The notes beneath the pieces were generated by a model that saw only the letters and a program-made list of their open reading frames with translations, had not been told where the DNA came from and ran no database searches. A DNA stretch of 64,000 bases, from assembly GCF_035987325.1 (NCBI RefSeq), contig NZ_CP108488.1, forward strand, positions 7,254,001-7,318,000. The letters are read 5' to 3'. The position numbers and the translations under genes are program-made. Below, piece by piece: positions 49,935-61,065 of this stretch. Position 1 is the first letter of the stretch; each line of letters starts with the position of its first letter. This DNA comes from Streptomyces sp. NBC_01244 (lineage in GTDB: Bacteria > Actinomycetota > Actinomycetes > Streptomycetales > Streptomycetaceae).

Positions 49935-50384
49935 TCAGACCGGCAGGCCCGTCGGTTCCTTGATGCGTTTCATGATGATCTGCGAGTTGACCTCCGTGAC
50001 GCCCGAGAGGGCCGTCAGCTTTTCGATCCAGAGGCGTTCGTACGCGCGGAGGTCCGCGACCGCGATGCGCAGGAGGCAGCCGGGGCTGCCGAAGAGGCGG
50101 TAGGCCTCGATGACGTCGGGGATGTCCTGGAGGGCGGCTTCGAAGGCTTCGACGGCCTCGCGGTCGCGGCGGACCTCCACGGAGACCAGGACCTCGAAGC
50201 CGCGGCCGACCGCTTCGGGGGAGATCACCGCGCGGTAGCCCTGGATGATCCCTTCCTCTTCCAGCTGGCGGACCCTGCGCATGCAGGGGGAGGGGGTGAG
50301 GCCCACGCGCTGGGCCAGCTCCTGGTTGCTGAGCCGGCCGTCCGCCTGAAGCTCGCGCAAGATTTCTTTGTCGATGGCGTCCAT
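49935..50384 (-). CDS. Lrp/AsnC-family transcriptional regulator
   Basis: This 149-residue protein has an N-terminal winged HTH (MDAIDKEILRELQADGRLSNQELAQRVGL split by LTPSPCMRRVRQLE) and a C-terminal RAM ligand-binding domain (VEVRRDREAVEAF, GSPGCLLRIAV). Family members sense amino acids and often control the adjacent divergent gene, here an asparaginase. Three ATTGCGC-like motifs lie in the intergenic region and are candidate binding sites. Confidence 0.93.
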   Translation of the reverse strand: MDAIDKEILRELQADGRLSNQELAQRVGLTPSPCMRRVRQLEEEGIIQGYRAVISPEAVGRGFEVLVSVEVRRDREAVEAFEAALQDIPDVIEAYRLFGSPGCLLRIAVADLRAYERLWIEKLTALSGVTEVNSQIIMKRIKEPTGLPV

Positions 50385-50446
50385 TGCGCAATTATCACTC
50401 AGGTTTTATTGCGCGGTGGGGTGAGATCGCAATCGTATTGCGCGTA
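50383..50446. promoter_or_regulatory. Candidate Lrp/AsnC operator region
   Basis: ATTGCGCAAT (50383-50392) is a perfect palindrome over the regulator start codon. ATTGCGC recurs near 50409 and again near 50437, about 26-28 bp apart, that is a multiple of a half-turn. Such repeated sites fit octameric Lrp/AsnC binding and control of both divergent genes. Confidence 0.55.
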
Positions 50447-50520
50447 GATCGGCCTACCATTGCCGTCTATAGAAAGTCTGTGCGGGCCGTTTCGGGCTGT
50501 GTGAGGGAAGGGTCGTGGTC

Positions 50521-51531
50521 ATGGGACGCATCGTCGTGATCAGTACCGGCGGGACGATAGCCAGCCGCTGGCAGGGTTCCGGTTTCGCGGCCGATGCCGA
50601 CGGGGCCGAGGTCATGGCCACCGCGCCGCTGCCGGAGGGGGTGAGCGTCGAGGTCGTCGACCTGTTCAGTGTGAACAGTCCCCGGCTGACCACCGCGCAC
50701 CAGCTGACCCTGCTGCGGACCGTGCACGAGGTGCTCGCCGATCCGGGTGTGGACGGGATCGTCGTCACGCACGGCACGGACACGCTGGAGGAATCGGCGT
50801 TCCTGGTGGACCTGCACCACCACGATGGGCGCTCCGTGGTGTTCACCGGCTCGCAGCGGCCCATGGGGGCGGCGGACGGGGACGGTCCCGGCAATCTCTA
50901 CGATGCCCTGCTGACCGCGTCGAAGACGCGCGGGCTCGGCGTCCTGATCACGTTCGCGGGGCGGGTGCACGCGGCGCGCGGGACCGTGAAGGCGCAGGCC
51001 GTGGCGCTCGATGCCTTCGCCGACCCGTCGAAGGAACTGCTGGGGAAGGTCGGCTTCGGCAAGGTCACCGTGCTGCGGACGCCGGTACGGCCGGAGCCGC
51101 TGCCGTTGCCCGCGATGCCCGAGGCGCCGGAAGGGCCGCCGCGGGTGGATGTCGTGGTGCACCACGTGAGCGGTGACGCGGTGCTGCTCAACGCCGCGGT
51201 GGCGGCGGGGGCGCGGGGGATCGTGCTGGTCGGGACCGGCGCCGGCAACGCCACGCCGGAGATCGTCGACGCGGTGAAGGCGGCTGTCGCGGACGGTGTG
51301 CTGGTGGCGTTGACCACGCGGGTTGCGGCCGGGCCGGTGACGGAGATCTACACCCACGGGGGTGCGGTGGATCTGGTTGCGGCCGGGGCCGTGCCCACGG
51401 GGACGCTGCGGGCGCCTCAGGCGCGGGTCGCCGTGCTTGCGGCGTTGCTCTCCGAGGGGGATGCGGAGGCGCGGGTGCGGGTGCTTCGGCGGGTGCTGGC
51501 CATCGGTGGGCCCGTGCTCGTCGCCGCCTGA
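50521..51531 (+). CDS. L-asparaginase
   Basis: This 336-residue enzyme hydrolyses asparagine to aspartate and ammonia. The two catalytic Thr motifs are IVVISTGGTIAS near the N-terminus and VVTHGTDTLEE near 90; GSQRPMGAADGDGPGN follows. No signal peptide, so it is probably cytoplasmic. ATG 50521 or GTG 50515 could be the start; GGGAAGGG precedes both. Divergent from the Lrp/AsnC gene. Confidence 0.94.
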   Translation: MGRIVVISTGGTIASRWQGSGFAADADGAEVMATAPLPEGVSVEVVDLFSVNSPRLTTAHQLTLLRTVHEVLADPGVDGIVVTHGTDTLEESAFLVDLHHHDGRSVVFTGSQRPMGAADGDGPGNLYDALLTASKTRGLGVLITFAGRVHAARGTVKAQAVALDAFADPSKELLGKVGFGKVTVLRTPVRPEPLPLPAMPEAPEGPPRVDVVVHHVSGDAVLLNAAVAAGARGIVLVGTGAGNATPEIVDAVKAAVADGVLVALTTRVAAGPVTEIYTHGGAVDLVAAGAVPTGTLRAPQARVAVLAALLSEGDAEARVRVLRRVLAIGGPVLVAA

Positions 51532-51535
51532 GGCT

Positions 51536-51560
51536 GACCCCGGTGGGCGGGGCCGGGGTC
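51536..51560. terminator. Terminator between convergent asparaginase and meaB
   Basis: GACCCCGG (51536-51543) pairs with CCGGGGTC (51553-51560) between two convergent stops 30 bp apart. Confidence 0.6.
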
Positions 51561-51561
51561 G

Positions 51562-52545
51562 TCAGGAGTCGGTGAAGGCCGACAGCAAGTGGTCCGCGGC
51601 CAGGGTGGGGGTCAGGGTGCCCGCGCGGACCTCTGATTCCAGGGTCGGTGCAAGGTCCCGTACCGCCGGGTTCGAGCGGAGGCGTTCCAGGAGTTCGTCG
51701 CGGACCATCGACCAGGTCCACTCCACCTGTTGGGCCGCGCGCTTCGACGCCAGGCGGCCGCCCGCTTCCAGGAGCACGCGGTGCTGTTCCAGGCGGTTCC
51801 AGACCTCCTCCAGGCCCGTGGATTCCCGGGCGCTGCACGTCAGGACCGGTGGGGTCCACGCGGCGTCGGCCGGGTGCATCAGGCGCAGCGCGCTGGACAG
51901 TTCGCGTGCCGCGGCCTTCGCGTCGCGCTCGTGCGGGCCGTCCGCCTTGTTGACGGCCAGGACGTCGGCCAGTTCCAGGACGCCCTTCTTGATGCCCTGG
52001 AGGCCGTCGCCCGTGCGGGCGAGGGAGAGGAGGAGGAAGGAGTCGACCATTCCGGCGACCGTGGTTTCGGACTGGCCCACGCCCACCGTTTCCACGAGGA
52101 CCACGTCGTAGCCCGCGGCCTCCATCACGATGATCGATTCCCGGGTGGCCTTCGCCACCCCGCCCAGCGTCCCCGCCGAGGGGGACGGGCGGACGAAGGC
52201 CGCGGGGTCCACGGAGAGGCGCTCCATCCGGGTCTTGTCACCCAGGATGGAGCCGCCCGTACGGGTGGAGGAGGGGTCGACGGCCAGGACCGCCACCTTG
52301 TGGCCGAGCCCTGTCAGCATCGTGCCGAAGGCGTCGATGAAGGTGGATTTCCCCACGCCCGGCACACCGCTGATGCCGATGCGCCGAGCCCGCCCCGCGT
52401 GGGGGAGGAGCTCGGTCAACAGCTCCTGCGCCAGGGACCGGTGCGCGGGCAGGGTGGACTCGACGAGGGTGATCGCGCGCGCGATGAACGCGCGCTTCCC
52501 GTCGAGTACGCCCTTCGTGTAGGCGGTGATGTCGATCCGGGGCAC
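51562..52545 (-). CDS. meaB: Methylmalonyl-CoA mutase accessory GTPase MeaB
   Basis: This 327-residue G3E-type GTPase protects and helps load methylmalonyl-CoA mutase with adenosylcobalamin. Walker A is GISGVPGVGKSTFIDAFG, followed by AVDPSSTRTGGSILGDKTRM, VETVGVGQSE and the guanine motif NKAD. GTG 52545 is chosen; it sits five bases after the mutase stop. The chance extension further upstream overlaps the mutase gene in another frame. Confidence 0.93.
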   Translation of the reverse strand: MPRIDITAYTKGVLDGKRAFIARAITLVESTLPAHRSLAQELLTELLPHAGRARRIGISGVPGVGKSTFIDAFGTMLTGLGHKVAVLAVDPSSTRTGGSILGDKTRMERLSVDPAAFVRPSPSAGTLGGVAKATRESIIVMEAAGYDVVLVETVGVGQSETTVAGMVDSFLLLSLARTGDGLQGIKKGVLELADVLAVNKADGPHERDAKAAARELSSALRLMHPADAAWTPPVLTCSARESTGLEEVWNRLEQHRVLLEAGGRLASKRAAQQVEWTWSMVRDELLERLRSNPAVRDLAPTLESEVRAGTLTPTLAADHLLSAFTDS

Positions 52546-52550
52546 GGCGC

Positions 52551-54742
<2,192 letters not shown>

Positions 54743-54746
<4 letters not shown>

Positions 54747-56599
54747 GACGCGACTCCCATCCGGTCGAGTACGGAGGACAGCACGGCGATCGCGTCGCAG
54801 CCGGCGAAGACGTACTCGTCCACGGCCGCCGCGGCGGTGCCGGGCCTGCCCGCGAGGAACACGGTCGTCGCGCCCGCCGAGCGCAGGGCCGCGGCCACCG
54901 CCTCGGCCTGCTCCTCGTACAGCGCGTCGCTGGAGCACAGCACGGCCATGCCGTCGGCCCCGCTCGCCGCGTAGGCCGCCGCGGCGGTCTCCGGGGTCAC
55001 CGACACCGGGTCGTGGACCGGGGTGATGCCGCCCGCCTGGAACAGGTTGGAGGCGAAGGTGGCGCGGGCCGTGTGCGCGGCCGCCGGGCCCAGGGCCGCC
55101 AGGAAGACGGTCGGCCGGGCACCCGTCGCCGCCAGGTGTACGTCGCTGCGGGCGCGCAGGGCCTCGTACGCCTCATCGCGCCGCACGCGCGGCAATCCGC
55201 CCGTGAGCGGGGCCGGCGCGGGTTCCCGTACGACCGGCTTCTCGGACAGGTGCGGGAACTCGCTGACTCCGGTGACGGGTTCGCGCCGGGTGGCCAGCTT
55301 CTTCGAGCGCGCGGCCCAGGTGGCGGCGAGGCGTTCGGCGACCAGGCCGGAGCGCAGCGCGGCGGCCTGGCCGCCCGCCTTCTCCACGGTCTGGAAGAAC
55401 TCCCACGCTGCGTGGGCGAGTTCGTCGGTGAGCTGCTCGACGTAGTACGAGCCGCCCGCCGGGTCGATCACCCGGGCCAGGTGCGATTCCTCCAGCAGGA
55501 TCGTGGAGGTGTTGCGGGAGATGCGGCGGGCGAACGCGTCGGGCAGGCCGAGCTCCTGGTCGAACGGGAGCACGGTGACGGCGTCGGCGCCGCCCACGCC
55601 CGCCGCCATGCAGGCGACGGTGGTGCGCAGCATGTTCACCCACGGGTCGCGGCGGGTCATCATCACCGGCGAGGTCACGGCGTGCTGGCGCTGGGCGCCG
55701 GCCCCCGGGGTCCCGCAGGCCTCGGCGATCCGGGCCCACAGGCGACGGGCGGCGCGCAGCTTGGCGATGGTCAGGAACTGGTCGGCGGTGGCGGCGTAGC
55801 GGAACTCCAGCTCGCCGAAGGCCGCTTCGGTGGTCAGCCCGGCTTCCGTGAGGGCGCGCAGGTAGGCGACCCCGGTGGCCAGGGAGAGCCCCAGCTCCTC
55901 GGCGGCGCTGCCACCCGCCTCGTGGTACGGCAGGGCGTCGACGGTCAGGGCGCGCACGTGGGGCCAGGCGGCCGTCTCCGCGGCGAGCGCGGCGGCCTCC
56001 GCCAGGTCCAGGGCCTCGCCCGTGCGGGCCTCGTGCCCCAGCGGGTCGGCGCCCAGGGAGGCGTGGGCGGCCTCGGGGGCCACCGCGCGCTCGGCGTACA
56101 GCGCGAGCAGGGCCCGGGCGGCCTCCGCGTACTGGGCGCCGGGGTCCAGCGAGACGGGAGCGAGGTCGAGGTAGACCCCCTCCAGCGCACGGCCCAGGCC
56201 CTCGGCGGGCAGGCCGGCGTCGCCGACGGCCAGCCACAGCGAGGTGGTGCCGTTCTCCAGGTCGGCCAGGGCCGCGTCGTTCACCCGTACGGGGTCGGTG
56301 CCCGCGATCCGCTGGCGCACGTCCCAGCCCGAGGCGGCGCTGCCCTCGGCACGGCCGCCCCGTACGAACGGAGCGAACCCGGGGAAACCGGTGTCCGGCG
56401 CGGTTTCGGGCGCGCTGTACAGCGGGCGGGTGGTGAGCCCGTCTTCAAGCTTCGTGGACAACGCGTCTTCCGCTGCCTCGCCGGAAACTTCCTTGCCCGA
56501 CTTGCGCAGCACGCCCTCTACCAGGCGCTGCCACTGCTCATGCGTCGCGTCAGGGAATTCGGCGGCCAAGGAGAGCCCGTCATCAGGCAGGACCGTCAT
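54743..56599 (-). CDS. mutA: Methylmalonyl-CoA mutase, small subunit
   Basis: This 618-residue protein is the non-catalytic partner of the large subunit. It keeps the mutase fold ([26 protein letters not shown] split; [32 protein letters not shown]) but the C-terminal domain lacks the DxHxxG cobalamin motif, as expected for MutA. The ATG at 56599 lies 60 bp after the ROK gene stop. TTGA overlap with mutB. Confidence 0.94.
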
Positions 56600-56661
56600 G
56601 GCTCGAATGTTAGGGGGGTACCTGTCAACGACCTAGAACCACCGGATGTGATCTCCCCCTC

Positions 56662-57930
56662 TCATGTGAGTCGGGAGGGGTCACGGAAGAGCGGGGCGAG
56701 CAGGACGGTCGCGGAGGCCACCGGGAGTACGGCGGGACCCGCGTGCGGGGCGACGATCCGGCGCCCGTAGCGGTCCTGGTCGCCGGCCGCGTCGCGGATC
56801 TCGTCGAGGTAGCCGTCGTGGAGGATGCAGGCCAGCTCGGAGACCACCATGACGGCCGGGTTGAACACGTCGAGGAGCAGGGCCGCGGCCCGGCCGACCG
56901 TACGGGCGCGTGCGCGCAGCAGCCGGTCGGCGCGGGGGTCGCCGGTGGCGGCGGCGTCGACCAGGAGGTTGACCGCGTTGTCGGCGGCTTCCGGGACGAT
57001 GCCGAGGCGCACGGCCTCGGCGCCGAGGACCCCGTCGGAGGCGCTCGCCTGGAGACAGCCCGTACGGCCGCACGCGCAGGGGGTCCGCGAACCGGGCACC
57101 GGGAGGTGCGCGACGTCCCCGGCGGCGGCTCCCGGGCCCTGGTGCACGGTGCCCTCGATGCCGAAGGCGGCGTCGACGACGTTGCCGATGAAGAGGTGGA
57201 GGAGGCTGGAGCGGGCCTCCGGGCGGCCGAAGAGGATCTCGGCGTGGGCGATGGCGCGGGCGTGGTTGTCCACGGAGACGGGCAGGCCGAGGCGGTCGGA
57301 GAGCTCGGCGCCGAGCGGGAGCTCGCGCCAGCCGAGGGCGTCGTGGCGCACGACGGTGCCGTCGGCGGGGCGGACCCAGCCGCCGAGGGCCGCGCCGAGA
57401 CCGAGCAGGGGGCGGCCGGCGGGGTTGGACTCCCGCAGGAACCGGCCGAGTTCGGCGGCGATGACGGCGGGGAGACGGTCGGGGGAGCGGCCCGCGTGCG
57501 GCAGGGCCCGGCGGGCCAGGACGCGGCCGCGGAGGTCCACGAGGCTGAAGGTGGAGGCGGGCACACCGATGTGCAGGCCGGCGGCGAGGGGGCCGCCGAG
57601 GGGGCCGGTGTGCAGGTCCAGGGGGATGCGGGGGCGGCCGGGGCCGGGGCTGGGGCCGGGGGCTGGGCCGGCTCCGGGGCGGCCGGTTGCCGCGGGCGGC
57701 AGCTCCGGCCCGGGGCGCTCGTGCAGCAGGCCGGCGCGGAGCAGGGCCGTGGTCTGCCGGGACACGGCGGCCGGGCTGAGACCGCAGAGCTTCGGTATGT
57801 CGCTCCGGGCGAGGGGCCCGTGGCTCAGGACGGTACGGAGCACCGCGGCGGCGTTGGCGGCGGCCCGCCCGTCACCGGGGGTGGGAGGCACGGGCGGGCT
57901 CCTCGGGGGGTGGGGTGTGGTCCCGATCAT
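56662..57930 (-). CDS. ROK-family transcriptional regulator
   Basis: This 422-residue protein has an N-terminal winged HTH (LARSDIPKLCGLSPAAVSRQ at about 40-60), a Pro/Gly-rich linker, and a C-terminal ROK sugar-kinase-like domain with the zinc motif CACGRTGCLQ. ROK regulators normally respond to sugars; its target is not evident. The ATG at 57930 begins the family match. Upstream lies a repeat-rich non-coding region. Confidence 0.9.
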   Translation of the reverse strand: MIGTTPHPPRSPPVPPTPGDGRAAANAAAVLRTVLSHGPLARSDIPKLCGLSPAAVSRQTTALLRAGLLHERPGPELPPAATGRPGAGPAPGPSPGPGRPRIPLDLHTGPLGGPLAAGLHIGVPASTFSLVDLRGRVLARRALPHAGRSPDRLPAVIAAELGRFLRESNPAGRPLLGLGAALGGWVRPADGTVVRHDALGWRELPLGAELSDRLGLPVSVDNHARAIAHAEILFGRPEARSSLLHLFIGNVVDAAFGIEGTVHQGPGAAAGDVAHLPVPGSRTPCACGRTGCLQASASDGVLGAEAVRLGIVPEAADNAVNLLVDAAATGDPRADRLLRARARTVGRAAALLLDVFNPAVMVVSELACILHDGYLDEIRDAAGDQDRYGRRIVAPHAGPAVLPVASATVLLAPLFRDPSRLT

Positions 57931-58049
57931 GCCGTGTCGCTGCGCTCGGCGGGAGCGGGATGGGGTCGCGCCGTGCGGCGCGGCTCCCCGGGGCCGGCCC
58001 CGGACCCCCTGCCGTGCGGCGCCGCTCGCGGGACTCCGCCCCGGACCCC

Positions 58050-58275
58050 GCGCCTCAAGCGCCGGCGGGGCTGGTTTTGGCTTCGGGCCGTGCGGCGCTG
58101 TTGCCGGGGCTCCGCCTCGGGCTCCGCGCCTCAAACGCCGGCGGGGCTGGATTGGGCTACGGCCGTGCGGCGCTGTTGCCGGGGCTCCGCCCCGAGCCCC
58201 GCGCCTCAAACGGCAGCGGGCTGAATCGGGCTTCGGGCCGTGGGGTGCCGTTGCGGGGCTCTGCCCCGGGCCTCG
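58050..58275. repeat. Three about 76-bp tandem repeats
   Basis: Copies start with GCGCCTCAA at 58050, 58126 and 58201. Each contains CGCCGGCGGGGCTGG and GTGCGGCGCTGTTGCCGG or a variant; the third copy is most diverged. Related pieces occur upstream to about 57960. The GC-rich arms can form hairpins. I recall similar GCGCCTCAAACGCCGGCG motifs scattered in Streptomyces intergenic regions. Confidence 0.8.
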
Positions 58276-58472
58276 CGCTTCACATGGCGGCGGGCTGCGT
58301 GGCGGGTGCGTTGCGGGGGCATGAAATCAGGCCATGGGTTTCGGCCGTTCCGGGAGTGGCGGAAAACGGTGAAAGGGCAGGTCGTGCGGGGTGTGGCTCG
58401 GAGGTTGGGGGTGAGGGTGGGGGGTGCTCGGCGGGGTTGACCGGGCGTGGGGGCGCTGGCAGTCTCCGGGAC

Positions 58473-58577
58473 ATGACCGCGACCGAGTTCCTCGCCCCGC
58501 GGCTCCACACCCCCGGCTGCTGTACCGCGCCGGGCGAGTGTCAGGGCCGCCGCTGTACGGCCCCGCACTGTTCCTGA
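58473..58577 (+). CDS. Possible Cys-rich 34-residue peptide
   Basis: An ATG-to-TGA frame encodes 34 residues with five Cys in the last 19 positions (HTPGCCTAPGECQGRRC then TAPHCS) and strongly G/C third positions. Ribosome binding is weak (GGGAC before ATG). It is unrecognised. A Cys-sensing leader peptide for the sulfonate genes is conceivable but the nearest gene starts 820 bp later. Nothing else coding is seen in 58276-58472. Confidence 0.3.
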   Translation: MTATEFLAPRLHTPGCCTAPGECQGRRCTAPHCS

Positions 58578-58622
58578 GCGGCGATGTTCTGAGCCCCTGA
58601 GCGGCTGAGGCCCGAAGGCTAG

Positions 58623-58847
58623 GAGCTCCGGAGCTCCGGAGCTCCGGAGCCGCTGAGGCCCTGAGGCTAGGAGCCCCTGAGCCCCGGAGGCGAGAAGCCT
58701 CGGAGTCCCGGAGTCCCGGAGTCCCGGAGTCCCGGAGTCCCGGAGCCCCGGAGGTGCTGAGGCTAGGAGCCCCTGAGCCCCGGAGGCGCTGAGGTCCCTG
58801 AGGCTAGGAGCCTCGGAGCCTCGGAGCCTCGGAGCCTCGAAGCCTCG
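58623..58847. repeat. 8-bp-period microsatellite array
   Basis: The stretch is built of runs of 8-bp units: GAGCTCCG three times from 58623, CGGAGTCC five times at 58701-58740, GAGCCTCG four times at 58808-58839. A 32-bp segment is repeated exactly at 58661-58692 and 58757-58788. The period of 8 is not a multiple of 3, so coding is unlikely. Confidence 0.9.
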
Positions 58848-59030
58848 AAGCCGCTGAGTACTTGAGCCTCTGGGTCCCCGAGTGGCTGGGCGTTCGTGCC
58901 CCGTCGTCCGGGGTGTGCGTGGGGCTCGCGCCGACTCGCCCCGGTGGATGGGGTAGGGCTCCGCGGGTTCCGGTCGATCGTCTCCGAGCGGCGCCCGCCC
59001 ACCCCCGTCGCCGGCCGGGCGGCCGCCCGT

Positions 59031-59173
59031 CGAACCTCGCCGCCCTCCGGTCTCCACCCGTCGAACCTCGTCGCCGGCAGGCTCCCGCCTGTTGCACCTC
59101 GTCGCCCCGACCGCCGGTCTTCACCGGTCGTACTTCGTTGCCCGCCGGCTCCCACCTGCTGAACCTCGTCACC
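59031..59173. repeat. Five about 31-bp degenerate tandem repeats
   Basis: A core CGAACCTCGTCGCC and variants start at 59031, 59062, 59093, 59129 and 59160, that is at spacings of 31, 31, 36 and 31. Alternate copies carry CCGGTCTCCACCCGT or GGCTCCCGCCTG before the core. The flanks 58848-59030 and 59174-59380 show nothing I recognise apart from a promoter that must lie near 59340-59390. Confidence 0.75.
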
Positions 59174-59396
59174 CCGCCGGTCTCCACCCGTCGACCCCGG
59201 CCGGACTTCGAGGCCCGCCTGATCCGGCCGCCGGCCGGCCCTCGCCCCGTCCAGCCGTCCGCCCGTCGGACCTGGTGGCCCGCCGATCCCGCGGCCGACC
59301 GCAGGTCCCCGCCCCTTCCGTCCGCCCCCCGGACGGATTCCCGTCGTCCTCGCTTCCCTCATTTCTTCCTCTGCGGAAATAAACAAGGAGCCTCTC

Positions 59397-60335
59397 ATGT
59401 CCACTGCCACCCGCACCGACCTCACCGTGACCAAGATCGGCGGCCGCATAGGCGCCGAGATCGGTGGGGTCCGGCTCGGCGGCGAGCTCGAAGCCGAGGT
59501 CGTCGCCGGGATCCGGGCCGCGCTACTCGCCCACAAGGTCGTCTTCTTCCGCGGTCAGGGCCACCTCGACGAGGACGGGCACGAGGCCTTCGCGCAGCTG
59601 CTCGGCGCGCCCGTCGCGCACCCCACCGTGCCCTCCGCCGACGGGCGTTACGCGCTCGGCATCGACTCCCACCACGGAGCCCGCGCCAACCAGTGGCACA
59701 CGGACGTCACCTTCGTCCCCGCCTACCCCGCCTTCTCCATCCTCCGCGCCGTCACCATCCCGCCGTACGGGGGCAACACCCTGTGGGCCAACACGGCCAC
59801 CGCCTACGCCGGCCTGCCCGAGCCGCTGCGCGTTCTCGCCGACAGCCTGCGCGCCGTGCACTCCAACGAGTACGACTACGCGGCCCTGAAGCCCGAAGCG
59901 CTTCCCGAGGCGCTCGCCCAGTACCGCGAGGTGTTCACCTCGACCAAGTTCCTCACCGAGCACCCGGTGGTCCGGGTCCACCCCGAGACCGGCGAACGCA
60001 CCCTGCTGCTCGGCAACTTCGTCCAGCGGATCAACGGGCTCACCGGCCGCGACTCGCGCCTCCTCCAGGACCTCTTCCAGGCCCACATCGAGCTCCCCGA
60101 GAACACCGTCCGCTGGCAGTGGCAGGCCGGTGACGTCGCGATCTGGGACAACCGCGCCACCCAGCACTACGGCGTCGACGACTCCGACGACCACGAGCGC
60201 ACCCTGCGCCGCGTGACGGTCGACGGCGACGTCCCGGTCGGGCCCGACGGGGTTGCGTCCCGGCTGATCAGCCCGGAGGCCGTGCCGGACCCCGCCTTCG
60301 GCATCGCCTCCGGAGCCTCCACCACCGAGGTCTGA
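59397..60335 (+). CDS. TauD/TfdA-family Fe(II)/2-oxoglutarate dioxygenase
   Basis: This 312-residue enzyme likely releases sulfite or sulfate from an organosulfur substrate by oxygenation. The iron-binding HxD is in [10 protein letters not shown] and the distal His in NRATQHYGV; the Arg for oxoglutarate is in [14 protein letters not shown] follows AAGGAG. It heads a cluster with a flavin reductase and an SsuABC-like transporter, so alkylsulfate or sulfonate use is inferred; taurine itself is not certain. Confidence 0.92.
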   Translation: MSTATRTDLTVTKIGGRIGAEIGGVRLGGELEAEVVAGIRAALLAHKVVFFRGQGHLDEDGHEAFAQLLGAPVAHPTVPSADGRYALGIDSHHGARANQWHTDVTFVPAYPAFSILRAVTIPPYGGNTLWANTATAYAGLPEPLRVLADSLRAVHSNEYDYAALKPEALPEALAQYREVFTSTKFLTEHPVVRVHPETGERTLLLGNFVQRINGLTGRDSRLLQDLFQAHIELPENTVRWQWQAGDVAIWDNRATQHYGVDDSDDHERTLRRVTVDGDVPVGPDGVASRLISPEAVPDPAFGIASGASTTEV

Positions 60336-60436
60336 GCCGACAGACGAAGGCAGACGCAGACAGACACCGAAACGACCCGTCCCGCCCCGCCCCGCCCCGT
60401 TCCGCCCGCCCCGCCCCGTCAGCCAAGGAGCGCTCC

Positions 60437-60994
60437 GTGCCCAAGCTGCTCGCCCTCACCGGCAGTCCGTCCGTCCACTCCCGTACCGACGTGGTCGCCG
60501 ACCACGTGCTGCGCCGCCTGAACCACGCCGGGTTCGAGACCGCGCAGCTCGCCGTCCGGGAGCTTCCCGCCGCCGATCTGCTCGCCGCACGCCGCGGCGA
60601 GCCGGAGATCCGCCGGGCCCTCGAAGCCGTCGCCGAAGCCGACGGGATCGTCATCGCGACGCCCGTCTACAAGGCCTCGTACACCGGTCTTCTCAAGGCC
60701 TTCCTCGATCTGCTCCCGCAGGACGGGCTGGCCGGGAAGACGGTCTTCCCGCTGGCCACCGGCGGCAGCCTCGCCCACGTCCTGACCATCGACTACGCCC
60801 TGCGCCCGGTCCTCGCCGCGCTCGGCGCCCGGCACGTCACCGCCGGCCGCTTCGTCCTGGACTCCTCCGTCGAGCGCGGGGCCGGCCCTGACCGGCTGCG
60901 CCCGGAGGCGGAGCTGGACCTGTACCAGGCCGTCGACGAGTTCGCCGACGCCCTGCGCGCGGCTCAGGCCGCCGCGCTCGCCACCGCGCGCTGA
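60437..60994 (+). CDS. NADPH-dependent FMN reductase, SsuE-like
   Basis: This 185-residue flavodoxin-fold protein supplies reduced FMN to a two-component monooxygenase. It has LALTGSPSVHSRTDVVADH and the SsuE-typical TPVYKASYTGLLKAFLDLLP. GTG start follows AAGGAGCG. The partner monooxygenase is probably encoded beyond the right edge. The 101-bp gap before it is a low-complexity CCCCG tract. Confidence 0.9.
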   Translation: MPKLLALTGSPSVHSRTDVVADHVLRRLNHAGFETAQLAVRELPAADLLAARRGEPEIRRALEAVAEADGIVIATPVYKASYTGLLKAFLDLLPQDGLAGKTVFPLATGGSLAHVLTIDYALRPVLAALGARHVTAGRFVLDSSVERGAGPDRLRPEAELDLYQAVDEFADALRAAQAAALATAR

Positions 60995-61065
60995 TCTCCG
61001 TACGGAAACCGGCGCACCCGCCCCTCCCTCCCTGACCGCCCGACCCGGATCGACAAGGAATCGCG

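Noticed and set aside
58206..59057. Long open frame on the minus strand through the repeat region
   Set aside because: Its residues simply mirror the 8-bp and 31-bp repeats; the repeat period does not fit coding selection.
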